DNA from: CAYTZN01 sp964442495
Lineage (GTDB): Bacteria; Pseudomonadota; Gammaproteobacteria; Legionellales; Legionellaceae
Direction of reading: 5' to 3'
Assembly (NCBI GenBank): GCA_964442495.1
Contig: CAYTZN010000012.1
Location: 7,054 to 71,053 of the forward strand
Length of the DNA: 64,000 nucleotides
The first letter of the stretch is position 1. Each line of letters begins with the position of its first letter. The translations under genes were made by a program, and so were the position numbers. The notes below the pieces were generated by a model, which made no database searches, was not told the DNA's origin, and was given only the letters and a program-made list of their open reading frames with translations. Of the stretch, positions 17,119 through 26,558 are shown one piece after another.

Positions 17119-18951
17119 ATGATTGAAAAAATTCGTAACATCGCCATTATTGCTCACGTCGACCACGGTAAAACAACATTAGTTGATAAGCTGTTGCAAC
17201 AAACAGGTACGCTAAATGAACGCGCACCTAAAGTTGAACGACTCATGGATTCCAACGCATTAGAAAAAGAGCGCGGAATCACCATTCTTGCTAAAAACAC
17301 ATGCGTGCATTGGGAAGGTCACCAAATTAATATCGTTGACACTCCAGGACATGCTGATTTTGGCGGAGAAGTTGAGCGTATTCTTTCCATGGTCGACAGT
17401 GTTCTGCTCCTGGTTGATGCTGTGGATGGCCCTATGCCACAAACCCGCTTTGTGACACAAAAAGCATTTGCTCGTGGTTTAAACCCTATTGTTGTTATCA
17501 ATAAAATTGACCGCCCCGGCGCAAGACCGCATTGGGTAATGGATCAAGTGTTTGATCTTTTTGATAACTTAGGTGCGAACGATGCCCAATTGGATTTCCC
17601 AGTGGTTTATGCGTCGGCACTGTGTGGATATGCCAAACTTAATTTGGAAGACACAACAGAAGACATGAACGCCCTGCTGCAAACAATTGTAGATTGTGTG
17701 AGCGCACCGGCTGTGGATGCTGAAGGTCCTTTCCAAATGCAAATCAGCTCTCTCGATTATTCCTCATACGTTGGTACCATAGGAATTGGCCGAGTCAGCC
17801 GTGGTCATATCAAAGCGAAGTCGCCCGTTAAGATCATTGATAAAGATGGCAATATCCGCAATGGCCGTATTTTGCAATTGCTGGGCTTTAAAGGTCTAGA
17901 CCGTGTTGAAATTGAAGAAGCACGTGCTGGAGATATCATTGCAGTGTCCGGTGTTGACCTCCTAAACATCTCTGACACCATTTGTGACCCAGCCACTGTA
18001 GAGGCACTTCCTCCGTTAATGGTGGATGAACCTACCATTAGCATGACGTTTCAAGTGAACGACTCCCCGCTTGCGGGACAAGAAGGTAAATTTGTTACCA
18101 GCCGCAAAATACGTGAACGATTACAAACTGAATTACTTCACAATGTGGCATTACGCGTGGAAGACACAGAAGACCCTGATAAATTTAGGGTTTCTGGTCG
18201 TGGTGAATTGCATTTATCCATTCTGATTGAAACCATGCGTCGTGAAGGTTATGAATTAGCCATATGTAAACCCGAAGTTATCATACGTTATGAAAACGAC
18301 ATGCAACTTGAGCCCTATGAACGTCTCACGGTGGATATTGAAGAACACCATCAAGGTGGGATCATGGAAAAACTGGGTGAGCGACGTGGTGACTTACAAA
18401 ACATGATTCCAGACGGTAAAGGGCGTGTGCGTCTTGATTATGTAATACCCACTCGAGGCCTTATTGGTTTCCATACTGAATTTTTATCAAGCACTTCAGG
18501 TACGGGCTTGATGTACCACGTCTATGATCATTACGGTCCTGTTATTCGTGGTCGTATTGGAAAAAGAGCAAGTGGTGTATTAATTGCGAATTGCGCAGGT
18601 ACAGCGCGTGGTTTTGCTCTCTTTAATTTGCAAGAACGTGGTCGTTTATTCATAGAGCCTCAAACCACGTGTTATGAAGGTATGATTGTTGGTATCCATG
18701 CTCGCGATAATGACTTGGTGGTCAATGTCACCAAAGAAAAACAACTCACGAACGTTCGTGCCTCTGGTACGGATGAAAACATTGTGCTCACACCTGTCGT
18801 CAAATATTCTTTAGAGCAAGCATTGGAATTTATTGATGATGATGAACTTGTAGAGGTTACTCCACAATCGATTCGTTTGCGCAAAAAAGAGTTAAAAGAA
18901 CAAGATCGTAAACGTACATCACGTGCCGCCAATAGTGATGACAAGGCTTAA
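17119..18951 (+). CDS. typA: Ribosome-associated GTPase TypA/BipA
   Basis: A translational GTPase that aids 50S assembly and stress adaptation. From the ATG at 17119 the product has 610 residues, the family's usual length, and begins '[20 protein letters not shown]' with the P-loop at residues 10-17. '[16 protein letters not shown]' and 'NKIDRPGAR' are G3 and G4. Elongation-factor domains II, III and V follow, with the BipA-specific C-terminus ('[19 protein letters not shown]'). A longer open frame reaches back to 16939, but that extension has no family counterpart and was excluded. A 3' hairpin follows at 18978. Confidence 0.97.
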   Translation: MIEKIRNIAIIAHVDHGKTTLVDKLLQQTGTLNERAPKVERLMDSNALEKERGITILAKNTCVHWEGHQINIVDTPGHADFGGEVERILSMVDSVLLLVDAVDGPMPQTRFVTQKAFARGLNPIVVINKIDRPGARPHWVMDQVFDLFDNLGANDAQLDFPVVYASALCGYAKLNLEDTTEDMNALLQTIVDCVSAPAVDAEGPFQMQISSLDYSSYVGTIGIGRVSRGHIKAKSPVKIIDKDGNIRNGRILQLLGFKGLDRVEIEEARAGDIIAVSGVDLLNISDTICDPATVEALPPLMVDEPTISMTFQVNDSPLAGQEGKFVTSRKIRERLQTELLHNVALRVEDTEDPDKFRVSGRGELHLSILIETMRREGYELAICKPEVIIRYENDMQLEPYERLTVDIEEHHQGGIMEKLGERRGDLQNMIPDGKGRVRLDYVIPTRGLIGFHTEFLSSTSGTGLMYHVYDHYGPVIRGRIGKRASGVLIANCAGTARGFALFNLQERGRLFIEPQTTCYEGMIVGIHARDNDLVVNVTKEKQLTNVRASGTDENIVLTPVVKYSLEQALEFIDDDELVEVTPQSIRLRKKELKEQDRKRTSRAANSDDKA

Positions 18952-18977
18952 CCTAACAATGTAATGATGAGATTCTT

Positions 18978-19015
18978 AACACAAATACCTTCTCTTTGAA
19001 TGCTGTATTTGTGTT
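18978..19015 (+). terminator. Hairpin after typA
   Basis: A perfect 11-bp inverted repeat (AACACAAATAC 18978-18988, GTATTTGTGTT 19005-19015) with a 16-nt loop. The downstream sequence is T-rich but lacks an unbroken T-run, so termination may be partial. Confidence 0.5.
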
Positions 19016-19066
19016 ATTGGTCTCTATTTATATTAGCTTGTATGGTCTTACCCTCCGTGTTCCACA

Positions 19067-19984
19067 ATGAAGATGGATTGCAGCATGACACAACCAAAAT
19101 TTAAACGAGTCATATTGTATGCACGCCAACACCGTGCCAATCAAGGCGTCTTTGAAACGCTACAACGCTTGATTGAGTTCCTGCAAAACCAGCACATAGA
19201 TACGTTCCTTGATTGCGACACAGCCAGCAGTTTTGAGCTACCACTTCCTGTGTTAGCACGCGATGCCATGGGAAAAAAACAGGATTTGATAGTCGTTGTC
19301 GGTGGCGATGGCAGTTTGTTATCAGCCGCTCGCATGGCTATTAAAGTAGATGTTCCCGTGATTGGTATTAATCGCGGCCGTTTAGGCTTTTTAACTGATA
19401 TATCCCCCCAGGACATTGAAATACAACTGGGTGCTATATTGGCTGGTCAATACACAGAAGAGCGCCGTTTTCTTTTGCAAACCCGCATTCATGATGAACA
19501 TACCTCCTATTTTCAAGGTGATGCACTTAATGATGTGGTGTTAAGTCGGGGCAAAGAAACACACTTAATTGCGTTTGATGTTTACATCAATCAGCAATTT
19601 GTGAGTCACTACCGCTCAGATGGGCTGATTCTAGCAACGCCTACAGGCTCTACCGCCTATGCCCTTTCTGCAGGCGGACCCATCATGCACCCACAGCTCA
19701 ATGCCATGGTCATGGTCCCGATGTTTTCTCATGCGTTAAATTCAAGACCATTGGTCATCGATGGACAAGCACGTATTGATATAAAAATTAGTACAAGCAT
19801 GGAAAGTGATTTGCAAATTAGTTGTGATGGACATGAGTCGCGATTGGTAAAATCTGGTCAACACGTTACCATTGAAAAAAACCGCCAGGAATTGCGCCTA
19901 TTACATCCCGCTGATTATCAGTATTATGATACATTAAGAATTAAATTGGGTTGGGGCTTTAAACCAGGACAAGAGCAGGTGTAA
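19067..19984 (+). CDS. nadK: NAD kinase
   Basis: Phosphorylates NAD to NADP using ATP. The hallmark '[11 protein letters not shown]' motif is present, followed by '[13 protein letters not shown]' and the GGP-type block '[19 protein letters not shown]' that binds the nicotinamide dinucleotide. The product is 305 residues from the first ATG. An ATG at 19085 would give 299 residues, closer to most homologues (about 292-300), and neither start has a strong ribosome-binding site. It sits about 115 bp after typA and upstream of recN, a nadK-recN order common in gammaproteobacteria. Confidence 0.95.
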   Translation: MKMDCSMTQPKFKRVILYARQHRANQGVFETLQRLIEFLQNQHIDTFLDCDTASSFELPLPVLARDAMGKKQDLIVVVGGDGSLLSAARMAIKVDVPVIGINRGRLGFLTDISPQDIEIQLGAILAGQYTEERRFLLQTRIHDEHTSYFQGDALNDVVLSRGKETHLIAFDVYINQQFVSHYRSDGLILATPTGSTAYALSAGGPIMHPQLNAMVMVPMFSHALNSRPLVIDGQARIDIKISTSMESDLQISCDGHESRLVKSGQHVTIEKNRQELRLLHPADYQYYDTLRIKLGWGFKPGQEQV

Positions 19985-20052
19985 CCAGAAAAAGACAACA
20001 AGATTTGTTTTTGTTTGATTTGGCCACATTGTTCATGCCCTGCGGCTTGTCC

Positions 20053-20072
20053 GCTAGATCCATGAATCTAGC
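20053..20072 (+). other. Stem-loop in the recN leader
   Basis: A perfect 7-bp stem, GCTAGAT (20053-20059) and ATCTAGC (20066-20072), with loop CCATGA. It lies about 100 bp before recN in a short, somewhat GC-rich patch. There is no T-run, so a terminator is unlikely; it could be a leader structure or a decayed repeat. Confidence 0.35.
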
Positions 20073-20173
20073 CCGACCGCGCATGAAGCGTTAGAAGTTG
20101 GCGACGAGGTGATTTTACAGCCACTCATGCACTAACCCTGGGCCTTAAAAAACCTCTTGGATGAAACATCATC

Positions 20174-21835
20174 ATGCTAACCTCCTTAATCATTGAAAAT
20201 TTTGCCATTGTATCCCATCTTGAACTCGATCTTTCAGAAGGTATGACTGCCTTCACAGGAGAGACCGGTGCAGGTAAATCAATAATGATTGATGCCTTAA
20301 TGCTCGCCTTAGGTGGACGTGCAGATGCATCTATTATTCGAGCCCCTGCTGAAAAATGTGAAATCAGTGCCTGCTTTCACATTGATGCCGCTTCAGAGCC
20401 GGCACTTTGGTTAAAAGAGAATGACCTCGCGACCGATGATGGTGAGCTTTTCTTACGACGCGTTATTTATGCGGAGGGACGCTCTAAATCCTACATTAAT
20501 GGCCGCCCATACCCTTTGCAAAAAATAAAAGAACTCAGTGAAATGCTCGTTGATATCCATGGCCAACATCAGCACCAAACGTTATTGCAACATGCGACAC
20601 ACCGTCAACAATTGGACCGTTATGCCAATCACTCCTCGTTGCAAGAGGAGGTCTATCGTTTATATCATCAGTGCCAGTCTATTAAGCAAGCGCTACATCA
20701 ACTGCAAAATGACGCGCGCTCAGAAGAGAAAATGGATTTACTGCTTCTACAAATCGAGGAACTTCAGCAATTAGCGCCGAAGGAAGGCGAAATGCAAGCC
20801 TTGCATGAGGAACACCAACGCCTTCACCATGCCCATGACTATTTGGTAAATATTCAACGGCTCACAGAGCTTTTGCAGGGAGAAGAACACGTAAGCCTTT
20901 GTCAAGGATTGCATCAAGCATTGCATATCCTCGATGCCTTACCCCAAGAAGAGACCTGCATTAAAAATGCCAGTGAACTTCTCAATTCAGCCCTTATCCA
21001 CTGCGATGAAGCGCTAAATGAAATGCAAGCGTTTCAAGACCTCGTACAACTTGACCCGGAACGTTTACACGTTGTGGAAGAGCGGATCAGCGAGCTTCAC
21101 CAAGCGGCTCGTAAATTTCATGTAGATGCCAATCTTTTGCCGGCTCATGCCCTTTCTCTGCAAGAAAACCTTCGTTATTTGCAAGATGCAGAAATTGAGC
21201 TGTCAAAACTGCAAGAGCAATATACCGAGCAATTGAGCGCTTATGAAAACGCGGCCCTTGCTTTACGTCGTTCAAGGCAGGCTTATGCGGAAAAATTAGC
21301 CACAGAAATCAGTTTAAGCATTCGCCAGTTAGGAATGCCCAAAGGCATTGTAACCATTGAAATCACCCCTTTAGAATCCATGCAAGCCCATGGTTTAGAC
21401 AAGGTTGAATACCGTGTGTGCACCAACCCAGGCATGGCACCAGACACACTTGCAAAAATAGCCTCAGGTGGTGAGCTTTCACGCATTGGTCTTGCTATCC
21501 ATGTGATAACAGCCCAGCGAGGCGCGACGCCCACGCTGCTTTTTGACGAAGTGGATGTTGGTATTGGCGGTGCCACGGCAGCCTTGGTCGGGCAACTGTT
21601 GCGTAACTTAGGCGAACGGTTGCAAGTCTTTTGCGTCACTCACCAACCCCAAGTAGCATCCTCGGCGCATCATCACTTTATGGTCGAAAAAAAGATAGAA
21701 AATGATCAAACCTTCTCACATGTGATGTCTTTAGCTGAACCTGAGAAGATTGAAGAAATTGCAAGAATGCTAGGGGGATTGGTAATTACTGATCAAACCC
21801 GCTCTCATGCTCGAGAATTACTTGGCATTCATTAG
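20174..21835 (+). CDS. recN: DNA repair protein RecN (SMC-like ATPase)
   Basis: A cohesin-like ATPase that supports recombinational repair of double-strand breaks. The 553-residue protein has N-terminal Walker A 'FTGETGAGKSIMIDAL', long coiled-coil arms rich in Glu, Gln, His and Leu (about residues 150-365), and a C-terminal ABC signature 'ASGGELSRIGLAIHV' followed by Walker B 'TLLFDEVDVGIGG' and 'QVFCVTHQPQVAS'. The length is normal (E. coli 553). No LexA-type box is evident upstream. Confidence 0.97.
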   Translation: MLTSLIIENFAIVSHLELDLSEGMTAFTGETGAGKSIMIDALMLALGGRADASIIRAPAEKCEISACFHIDAASEPALWLKENDLATDDGELFLRRVIYAEGRSKSYINGRPYPLQKIKELSEMLVDIHGQHQHQTLLQHATHRQQLDRYANHSSLQEEVYRLYHQCQSIKQALHQLQNDARSEEKMDLLLLQIEELQQLAPKEGEMQALHEEHQRLHHAHDYLVNIQRLTELLQGEEHVSLCQGLHQALHILDALPQEETCIKNASELLNSALIHCDEALNEMQAFQDLVQLDPERLHVVEERISELHQAARKFHVDANLLPAHALSLQENLRYLQDAEIELSKLQEQYTEQLSAYENAALALRRSRQAYAEKLATEISLSIRQLGMPKGIVTIEITPLESMQAHGLDKVEYRVCTNPGMAPDTLAKIASGGELSRIGLAIHVITAQRGATPTLLFDEVDVGIGGATAALVGQLLRNLGERLQVFCVTHQPQVASSAHHHFMVEKKIENDQTFSHVMSLAEPEKIEEIARMLGGLVITDQTRSHARELLGIH

Positions 21836-21840
21836 TTTTT

Positions 21841-21870
21841 TTGACATACGACTATATTATACGTTATGTA
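21841..21870 (+). promoter_or_regulatory. Candidate promoter of the outer-membrane barrel gene
   Basis: A perfect TTGACA (21841-21846) follows a T-run just after recN. With 17-18 bp spacing the -10 would be TTATGT/TATGTA (21864-21870), a weak match. Transcription would start near 21877, consistent with the ATG at 21908 rather than the upstream in-frame start at 21875. Confidence 0.4.
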
Positions 21871-21907
21871 GAGTGTGTGTACTCGCACATCACATAGGGA
21901 CATTGTA

Positions 21908-22564
21908 ATGGCTAAAAAAATACTCGTCACAGCGATAATGGCTCTCAGTTGCCCACTACCAATTATAGCCGGCACCATGGGTGAATTAAAGCTCACCAGT
22001 CCATTGCCAGAATTTTATGTGGGTGCGTTTGGAGGGTATGGCACGGTTGATGGAGCCCATGAACAAGATGGTAATGTTGCAGAGGCGCGCTTAGCATTTG
22101 GAATTCATGCAAAACAATATAAAAATATTTTTTTCGGTGCAGAGCTTGGCATTCAGTCTGGCAATACCATGCGCTTACATGCGCCTGCTGAAGTCATCGA
22201 CATAGCGGGCGGACTGCCTATTCAATCAACGTTAAAACCTTTCATTGATGGATTGGTAACTGCTAAATACCAATTTAGGCCGACTTTTCCACTGTTTGCA
22301 ATAGTAAAAGGTGGAATTGCTTATCGACAACTCGTTTTAGAAAACAGAAATTCCTCAAAAGACAGCCTAAATAAGGTCAATGGCGAGTTTCAAGGAGGCT
22401 TTGGCTATAACCTTACCAACCATCTTCTGCTGACGTTTCTCTATCAAGGCATTTATAGTCAAAAGAATGCGGGCATCCATCTGAACAGCGCGGGTGATTT
22501 TACCATTTCACACATCCCCACCCAACAAGCTGGATTTTTAGGTATGGAATATTCCTTTTCCTGA
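21908..22564 (+). CDS. Outer-membrane beta-barrel protein of unknown function
   Basis: A 218-residue exported protein with signal peptide 'MAKKILVTAIMALSCPLPIIAG'. The mature part alternates hydrophobic and polar residues in strands with Gly-rich turns ('FYVGAFGGYGTVDG', 'NIFFGAELGIQSGN', 'PLFAIVKGGIAYRQLV', 'GFGYNLTNHLLLTFLYQGIYSQ') and ends 'GFLGMEYSFS', with the terminal Phe/Ser pattern of barrels assembled by BAM. It resembles the OmpA/OprF-like eight-stranded surface proteins common in Legionella. AGGGA is placed before the ATG at 21908; a longer frame from 21875 adds residues with no signal-peptide character. Confidence 0.78.
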   Translation: MAKKILVTAIMALSCPLPIIAGTMGELKLTSPLPEFYVGAFGGYGTVDGAHEQDGNVAEARLAFGIHAKQYKNIFFGAELGIQSGNTMRLHAPAEVIDIAGGLPIQSTLKPFIDGLVTAKYQFRPTFPLFAIVKGGIAYRQLVLENRNSSKDSLNKVNGEFQGGFGYNLTNHLLLTFLYQGIYSQKNAGIHLNSAGDFTISHIPTQQAGFLGMEYSFS

Positions 22565-22683
22565 CCAACCCTACCCCCAGTCCTCTAGGAATAATTGTTT
22601 GCAATAGATTAGAACTGGCATACTCACTCTAAAAAATCAGTCAGAAGATGATTTTCAACACTAGCGAGTCTAGTTGCAGATAT

Positions 22684-22718
22684 TGAAGTCCCCTCACAGA
22701 CAAAGTGAAGGGACTTCA
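22684..22718. terminator. Hairpin between convergent genes
   Basis: TGAAGTCCCCTCAC (22684-22697) pairs with GTGAAGGGACTTCA (22705-22718), a 14-bp stem with one mismatch and a 7-nt loop. Neither strand has a clear T-run after it. It could end transcription from both the barrel gene and the Cys-rich gene. Confidence 0.5.
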
Positions 22719-22725
22719 GAACATA

Positions 22726-22929
22726 CTACGATTTGGGACATGCAGCCAGGCAAGTATTATATTGAGATGTGCACTTAGCAGGAACTTTGACCATTTGATT
22801 ACATTGCACTCTATCAGAATCGCATGATGTCTTGCATGCTGGATTTATTGTTTGTGAACCAGCAGCATCCATTGTTATGAATAGAGCAGCAACAGCAGCT
22901 AATGCCAAATGAATTTTTTTTACTCTCAT
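22726..22929 (-). CDS. Small Cys-rich exported peptide
   Basis: A 67-residue product with a signal peptide ('IHLALAAVAALFITMDAAGS'), leaving a mature peptide of about 43 residues. Six cysteines are spaced C-x3-C-x6-C-x9-C-x6-C-x3-C ('ACKTSCDSDRVQCNQ', 'AKCTSQYNTCLAACPKS'). The pattern is mirror-symmetric, like a helical hairpin held by disulfides, reminiscent of CHCH-type or small toxin-like folds. A clear AAGGAG lies upstream of the ATG. I recognise no family. It is isolated, with a 278-bp gap upstream. Confidence 0.65.
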   Translation of the reverse strand: MRVKKIHLALAAVAALFITMDAAGSQTINPACKTSCDSDRVQCNQMVKVPAKCTSQYNTCLAACPKS

Positions 22930-23208
22930 TTTTTACTCTCCTTGTATTCCATGCTAAATCGTCAATTTTTCTGCCAATTTACATGGAGTAAATATTAATA
23001 ATATCTCAATGAAAACAACGTTTTTTATCACTTCAATACAACACTTTACCAGTGCCCTAACACATTTTTTCTTATCTAAAAACACTAAATAAGCCGTTGA
23101 GCACCTTTAAAATATAGCAGGTTTTAAGAAATTGTAAGCATCGCATTAAAAATAAACCATTTTTGATTTATTAAAAAAACCGCCTAAATAACGCTTATGA
23201 TCTAACAC

Positions 23209-24366
23209 CTATCTTCCAACAGGTATGGTTATCACCGGCAAATTATTGGTTTGGTGAGTCGTTACCGAGGTTAATGTGAATAACCGTAGCACCGCAATAA
23301 GCGTCTCTTTGGTGGCCAAATCTGACGCTTTTATATAAAACCAATGATTATGAATCCTGGTTTTAACCAATACATTTGCTCTAGGTTCGTTATTGCTGGA
23401 GTAAACAGTAAAAATATTTTTCATTTTATGCGACCAGTCAAACCGCCTACCATCGGGTGTGATAAGCTCTCGCGTGATATGTGCTCTTATATCTTCCTCA
23501 GGAATTTGTACCCCATACCCTAAAAATTTTATAGCTGCGATGATGGAGCGAAGCCTCACATACACCAGGTTTCGCGGCAACGTTGGTGTCTGGTTTATTA
23601 CTAAAACACCCTTTTCTTCATGGAGATCTTCATCAAAAGTATGCTCCATAAAAACAATGCTTTTACTATTACGTGCCACCCCTAATAAACGTTTTAATGC
23701 AAGGGCATCAGAAGAGTTTTCAAGGTTATTCTTAAAACGTATCATAATCCCCAATTGTTTTTTATATAATACTGAGCGAGGCAAATCGAACACATCCTTT
23801 TTTTCCATATCATGCAATAATTTCATGATATGCCAAAATCGTATCTGCTCTTGTGTCGTATAATTCCTGCCTGCAAGGGTTAACATATTGCCATCAATGT
23901 AGTTAAGCTGTTCAAAAAACACATCAAATAAAGCCACTTGATCAAACCCACCAGCATGCAGTAATAAAATAAAATTAAGCATAGATACAGGCGTTAACAA
24001 AGAATTTGCAAAATCTGCGTCACTAAGCGGAAGGTAAGAAATGGTTGGGTTGTCGGAGTAGTTTATTGTTGGTGATAAACTTCCCACATAAGTATTAGCA
24101 CTTGGACGGTTAAAATTAGACGTAGCGGTACTTGCGAGTGACTCACTTAATTGATAATTAGCGGTTAAACCACCCACTTGAATATATTGTGTGTTTTCTA
24201 AATACCGAGAGCGCACAATGTTTGCCAATAACTGTTCTTGCTCTGTATCACGGAGGACGGTGTTATACACTTGTCTATCCATGTGTACACGCCAAGGTCC
24301 AATAGATTTGCAACTAACCAGCATGACAACTGTCAATATTAATAATAATTTTTTTAGTAACGGCAT
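23209..24366 (-). CDS. Lipoprotein of unknown function
   Basis: A 385-residue lipoprotein: signal peptide followed by lipobox LVSC with the acylated Cys at residue 19. The mature part opens with 'YNTVLRDTEQEQLLANIVRSRY', then Ser/Thr/Asn-rich stretches, and has a later domain with 'RGLIVINQTP'-like beta segments and 'GRRFDWSHKMKNIFTVYSSN'. 'EQLLxNIVRxRY' near the N-terminus is a recurring feature of a widespread but uncharacterised proteobacterial lipoprotein family, from memory. No operon partner is evident; the next gene on this strand ends 168 bp upstream. Function unknown. Confidence 0.75.
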   Translation of the reverse strand: MPLLKKLLLILTVVMLVSCKSIGPWRVHMDRQVYNTVLRDTEQEQLLANIVRSRYLENTQYIQVGGLTANYQLSESLASTATSNFNRPSANTYVGSLSPTINYSDNPTISYLPLSDADFANSLLTPVSMLNFILLLHAGGFDQVALFDVFFEQLNYIDGNMLTLAGRNYTTQEQIRFWHIMKLLHDMEKKDVFDLPRSVLYKKQLGIMIRFKNNLENSSDALALKRLLGVARNSKSIVFMEHTFDEDLHEEKGVLVINQTPTLPRNLVYVRLRSIIAAIKFLGYGVQIPEEDIRAHITRELITPDGRRFDWSHKMKNIFTVYSSNNEPRANVLVKTRIHNHWFYIKASDLATKETLIAVLRLFTLTSVTTHQTNNLPVITIPVGR

Positions 24367-24534
24367 GGGCTTAAATTCTCGACCAAATTTTTCGATCTAC
24401 ATATTGCTCTTTCTTATGGACGATTGCAATTCGATAGGCCTCGAGGATAAAAAAATTACTGATCATTCATTACGTTATGAGTCAATATCCCATGTTTTAT
24501 GGACAGTAGACCGCAAAAATGACGCCAGGATAAA

Positions 24535-26181
24535 TTATTGACGATTAAGATGTGTACGACGTTCCTGCATGGTTTCAATGCTATTCACCACCGACTGGTG
24601 GCATATCTCATGCATAATAGGGATGGCGTCCAAGGGCGTACCTTGCTGAATAGCATAGGCAATAAAATAGCTGTCTTGCCAAATTTTTTCATTTTTACGG
24701 GCTTTGGCTTTAACCCACAAGGCTATCCATAAAAAATGGAACAACCATCTGTCGCGATGCAACTCCATTTCTTCAGCAAATACCGCTTTAATAGCATCTG
24801 CAAAACGGCATACTTTTACGCCATCAATGAAACTGCAACAACGATTCACTAATTTATCAATCTGTGAATTTTCAATAAACCATGATTCTGTAAATCGCTT
24901 ATTTTTAGGCCAAGATTTAGAGCGCTTTAACGAAGCCTCCATGCTGTCTGGTGTAAAAGGACTGATTTGCACCCCCAACTGCTCCATTAAATAATCAACA
25001 TCCAATTGACGTGGTTGCCAATGCACACCCAATTCTTCTTGCATTTCTAATAGGTGCAAATCAGGCATTCCACCACGTTCGATCGTTAAGGCTAAAAAGT
25101 GACTGGTCATCATCAGTAAATAAGAGGTATCGACATCACGTAACATAACACTGTCATCAAAGGCCTCATCGTAATAATGCTGAATGTCCTTCGCTGAAAT
25201 GGGTGGCGTAATCCATGCGTCTTTTATGCCTAAATCGTGCTTGAAGAGCAAACCACAAAGGCGGTTTTTTCGATCTTTCTTAAGATGAATAAAAATACCT
25301 TGTGCCCCACTGCCATCAACTTCACTTGCTTTGATACGAATGGCCGGCGCTGCGGTTTCATTTTTAAAAACCACACCTTTTTTACGCTGCGCCTTTATCC
25401 AACGGTCAAATTGCGCATGATAAGACACGGGGTACCAATTTTTAATGCTTTGCAAACGAGACAAAGACTCTGGCGTTAAAACGATGTTATCCATCAAATG
25501 CTCAAGCGTTGCCACCACGACATCACGGACATCTTGCTTTGGATGCATGAGGGTTAACAGAGCAATATCTTGACCTTCTTCAATGCTGTATAAATCCATG
25601 ACCAAATCTGTGAAAAAATCAGCCGGCATTGCATAGCTTTGCGCAAAAAAATTCTCAGCAATATCAAAAATAGAAAGGTCAGATAACTCATGAATCAAAT
25701 CACGAATCGAATTTAAATGGGAAACCTCTTCCTCAGGAGTTAAATCATCCTCACCTTCCTCGCTCGCCAGATCGAGGTATGCGTTTTTCAACTCATGAGA
25801 TAACTCCACATGAACATCATAAAATGCATTTAAAAAAGGCAACCAAAAACTTAACGTGTGCTTGTGGCTTTCAATGGCAATAGCCAAAGCCGCCATGAGT
25901 TGATTTAAGGTTTTTCCTGCTAACTTATTACCACCCTCACTAGCCACTTGAAGTTGTGCAACACATATGTCCAAGGCAAACACAGACGCTGAATAATACG
26001 ATCGCTCATCATCGACATACGTTTCATCAAGACCGTCTATCAAAGACACCAAATGCAACGCCAACTCAGGCTCTTGCAAAAAGTAAGCGTAATCCTCAGG
26101 TGCAGGATCCTCGTTTTTATCGAGCAAGAGCGCCATGTCGGCTATCCAGGCGTCCAGTTGTTGAATGTTAGATAATGTCAT
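24535..26181 (-). CDS. Large uncharacterised cytosolic protein in the tex operon
   Basis: A 548-residue protein I cannot assign. The N-terminal 260 residues are acidic and helical with HEAT-like periodicity ('QDVRDVVVATLEHLMDNI'); the middle and C-terminal parts contain aromatic-rich helices ('LFHFLWIALWVKAKARKNEKIWQDSYFIAYAI'). No catalytic motif is visible. Its ATG overlaps the thioesterase stop (ATGA), so it is translationally coupled to yciA and tex. This ties it to the RNA and housekeeping operon rather than to an accessory island. Likely conserved within the lineage. Confidence 0.75.
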   Translation of the reverse strand: MTLSNIQQLDAWIADMALLLDKNEDPAPEDYAYFLQEPELALHLVSLIDGLDETYVDDERSYYSASVFALDICVAQLQVASEGGNKLAGKTLNQLMAALAIAIESHKHTLSFWLPFLNAFYDVHVELSHELKNAYLDLASEEGEDDLTPEEEVSHLNSIRDLIHELSDLSIFDIAENFFAQSYAMPADFFTDLVMDLYSIEEGQDIALLTLMHPKQDVRDVVVATLEHLMDNIVLTPESLSRLQSIKNWYPVSYHAQFDRWIKAQRKKGVVFKNETAAPAIRIKASEVDGSGAQGIFIHLKKDRKNRLCGLLFKHDLGIKDAWITPPISAKDIQHYYDEAFDDSVMLRDVDTSYLLMMTSHFLALTIERGGMPDLHLLEMQEELGVHWQPRQLDVDYLMEQLGVQISPFTPDSMEASLKRSKSWPKNKRFTESWFIENSQIDKLVNRCCSFIDGVKVCRFADAIKAVFAEEMELHRDRWLFHFLWIALWVKAKARKNEKIWQDSYFIAYAIQQGTPLDAIPIMHEICHQSVVNSIETMQERRTHLNRQ

Positions 26182-26558
26182 ACGGGTTTAGGCACCTGTC
26201 GGGGTTTTCCATGCTCATCAATGGCCACAAAAATAAACGTTCCCTCGGTAACGCACACCTTTTCTCCAGTGCTTAAATTTTCAGTCCAAACCTCTACAGC
26301 AATGGTCATTGAAGTTTGACCGAGCTTTATCAATTGCACGTGGCAACTGACCAGGTCACCCACACGAACTACCTTAAGAAACGACATGGAGTGGATGGCA
26401 ACAGTGACTGCTCGACCTTTGGCTAATTTTTTAGCCAAAATTCCGGCGGCCAAATCCATCTGAGAGACAAGCCACCCCCCAAAGATATCACCATTCGCGT
26501 TTGTATCACTTGGCATCGCTAAGGTTTGGATTGTGATTTCGGCCTGAGACAATGACAT
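26178..26558 (-). CDS. Hotdog-fold acyl-CoA thioesterase (YciA-like)
   Basis: A 126-residue single hotdog domain. 'MPSDTNANGDIFGGWLVSQMDLAAG' is the BFIT/YciA signature, containing the catalytic Asn-Asp region around 'NGDIFGG', and 'HSMSFLKVVRVGDLVSCHVQL' follows. The enzyme hydrolyses acyl-CoA esters, possibly feeding or protecting CoA pools alongside fatty-acid metabolism. It overlaps both neighbours: its ATG overlaps the tex stop (TAATG), and its TGA overlaps the next ATG. That organisation marks a three-gene operon. The substrate range cannot be told from sequence. Confidence 0.92.
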   Translation of the reverse strand: MSLSQAEITIQTLAMPSDTNANGDIFGGWLVSQMDLAAGILAKKLAKGRAVTVAIHSMSFLKVVRVGDLVSCHVQLIKLGQTSMTIAVEVWTENLSTGEKVCVTEGTFIFVAIDEHGKPRQVPKPV

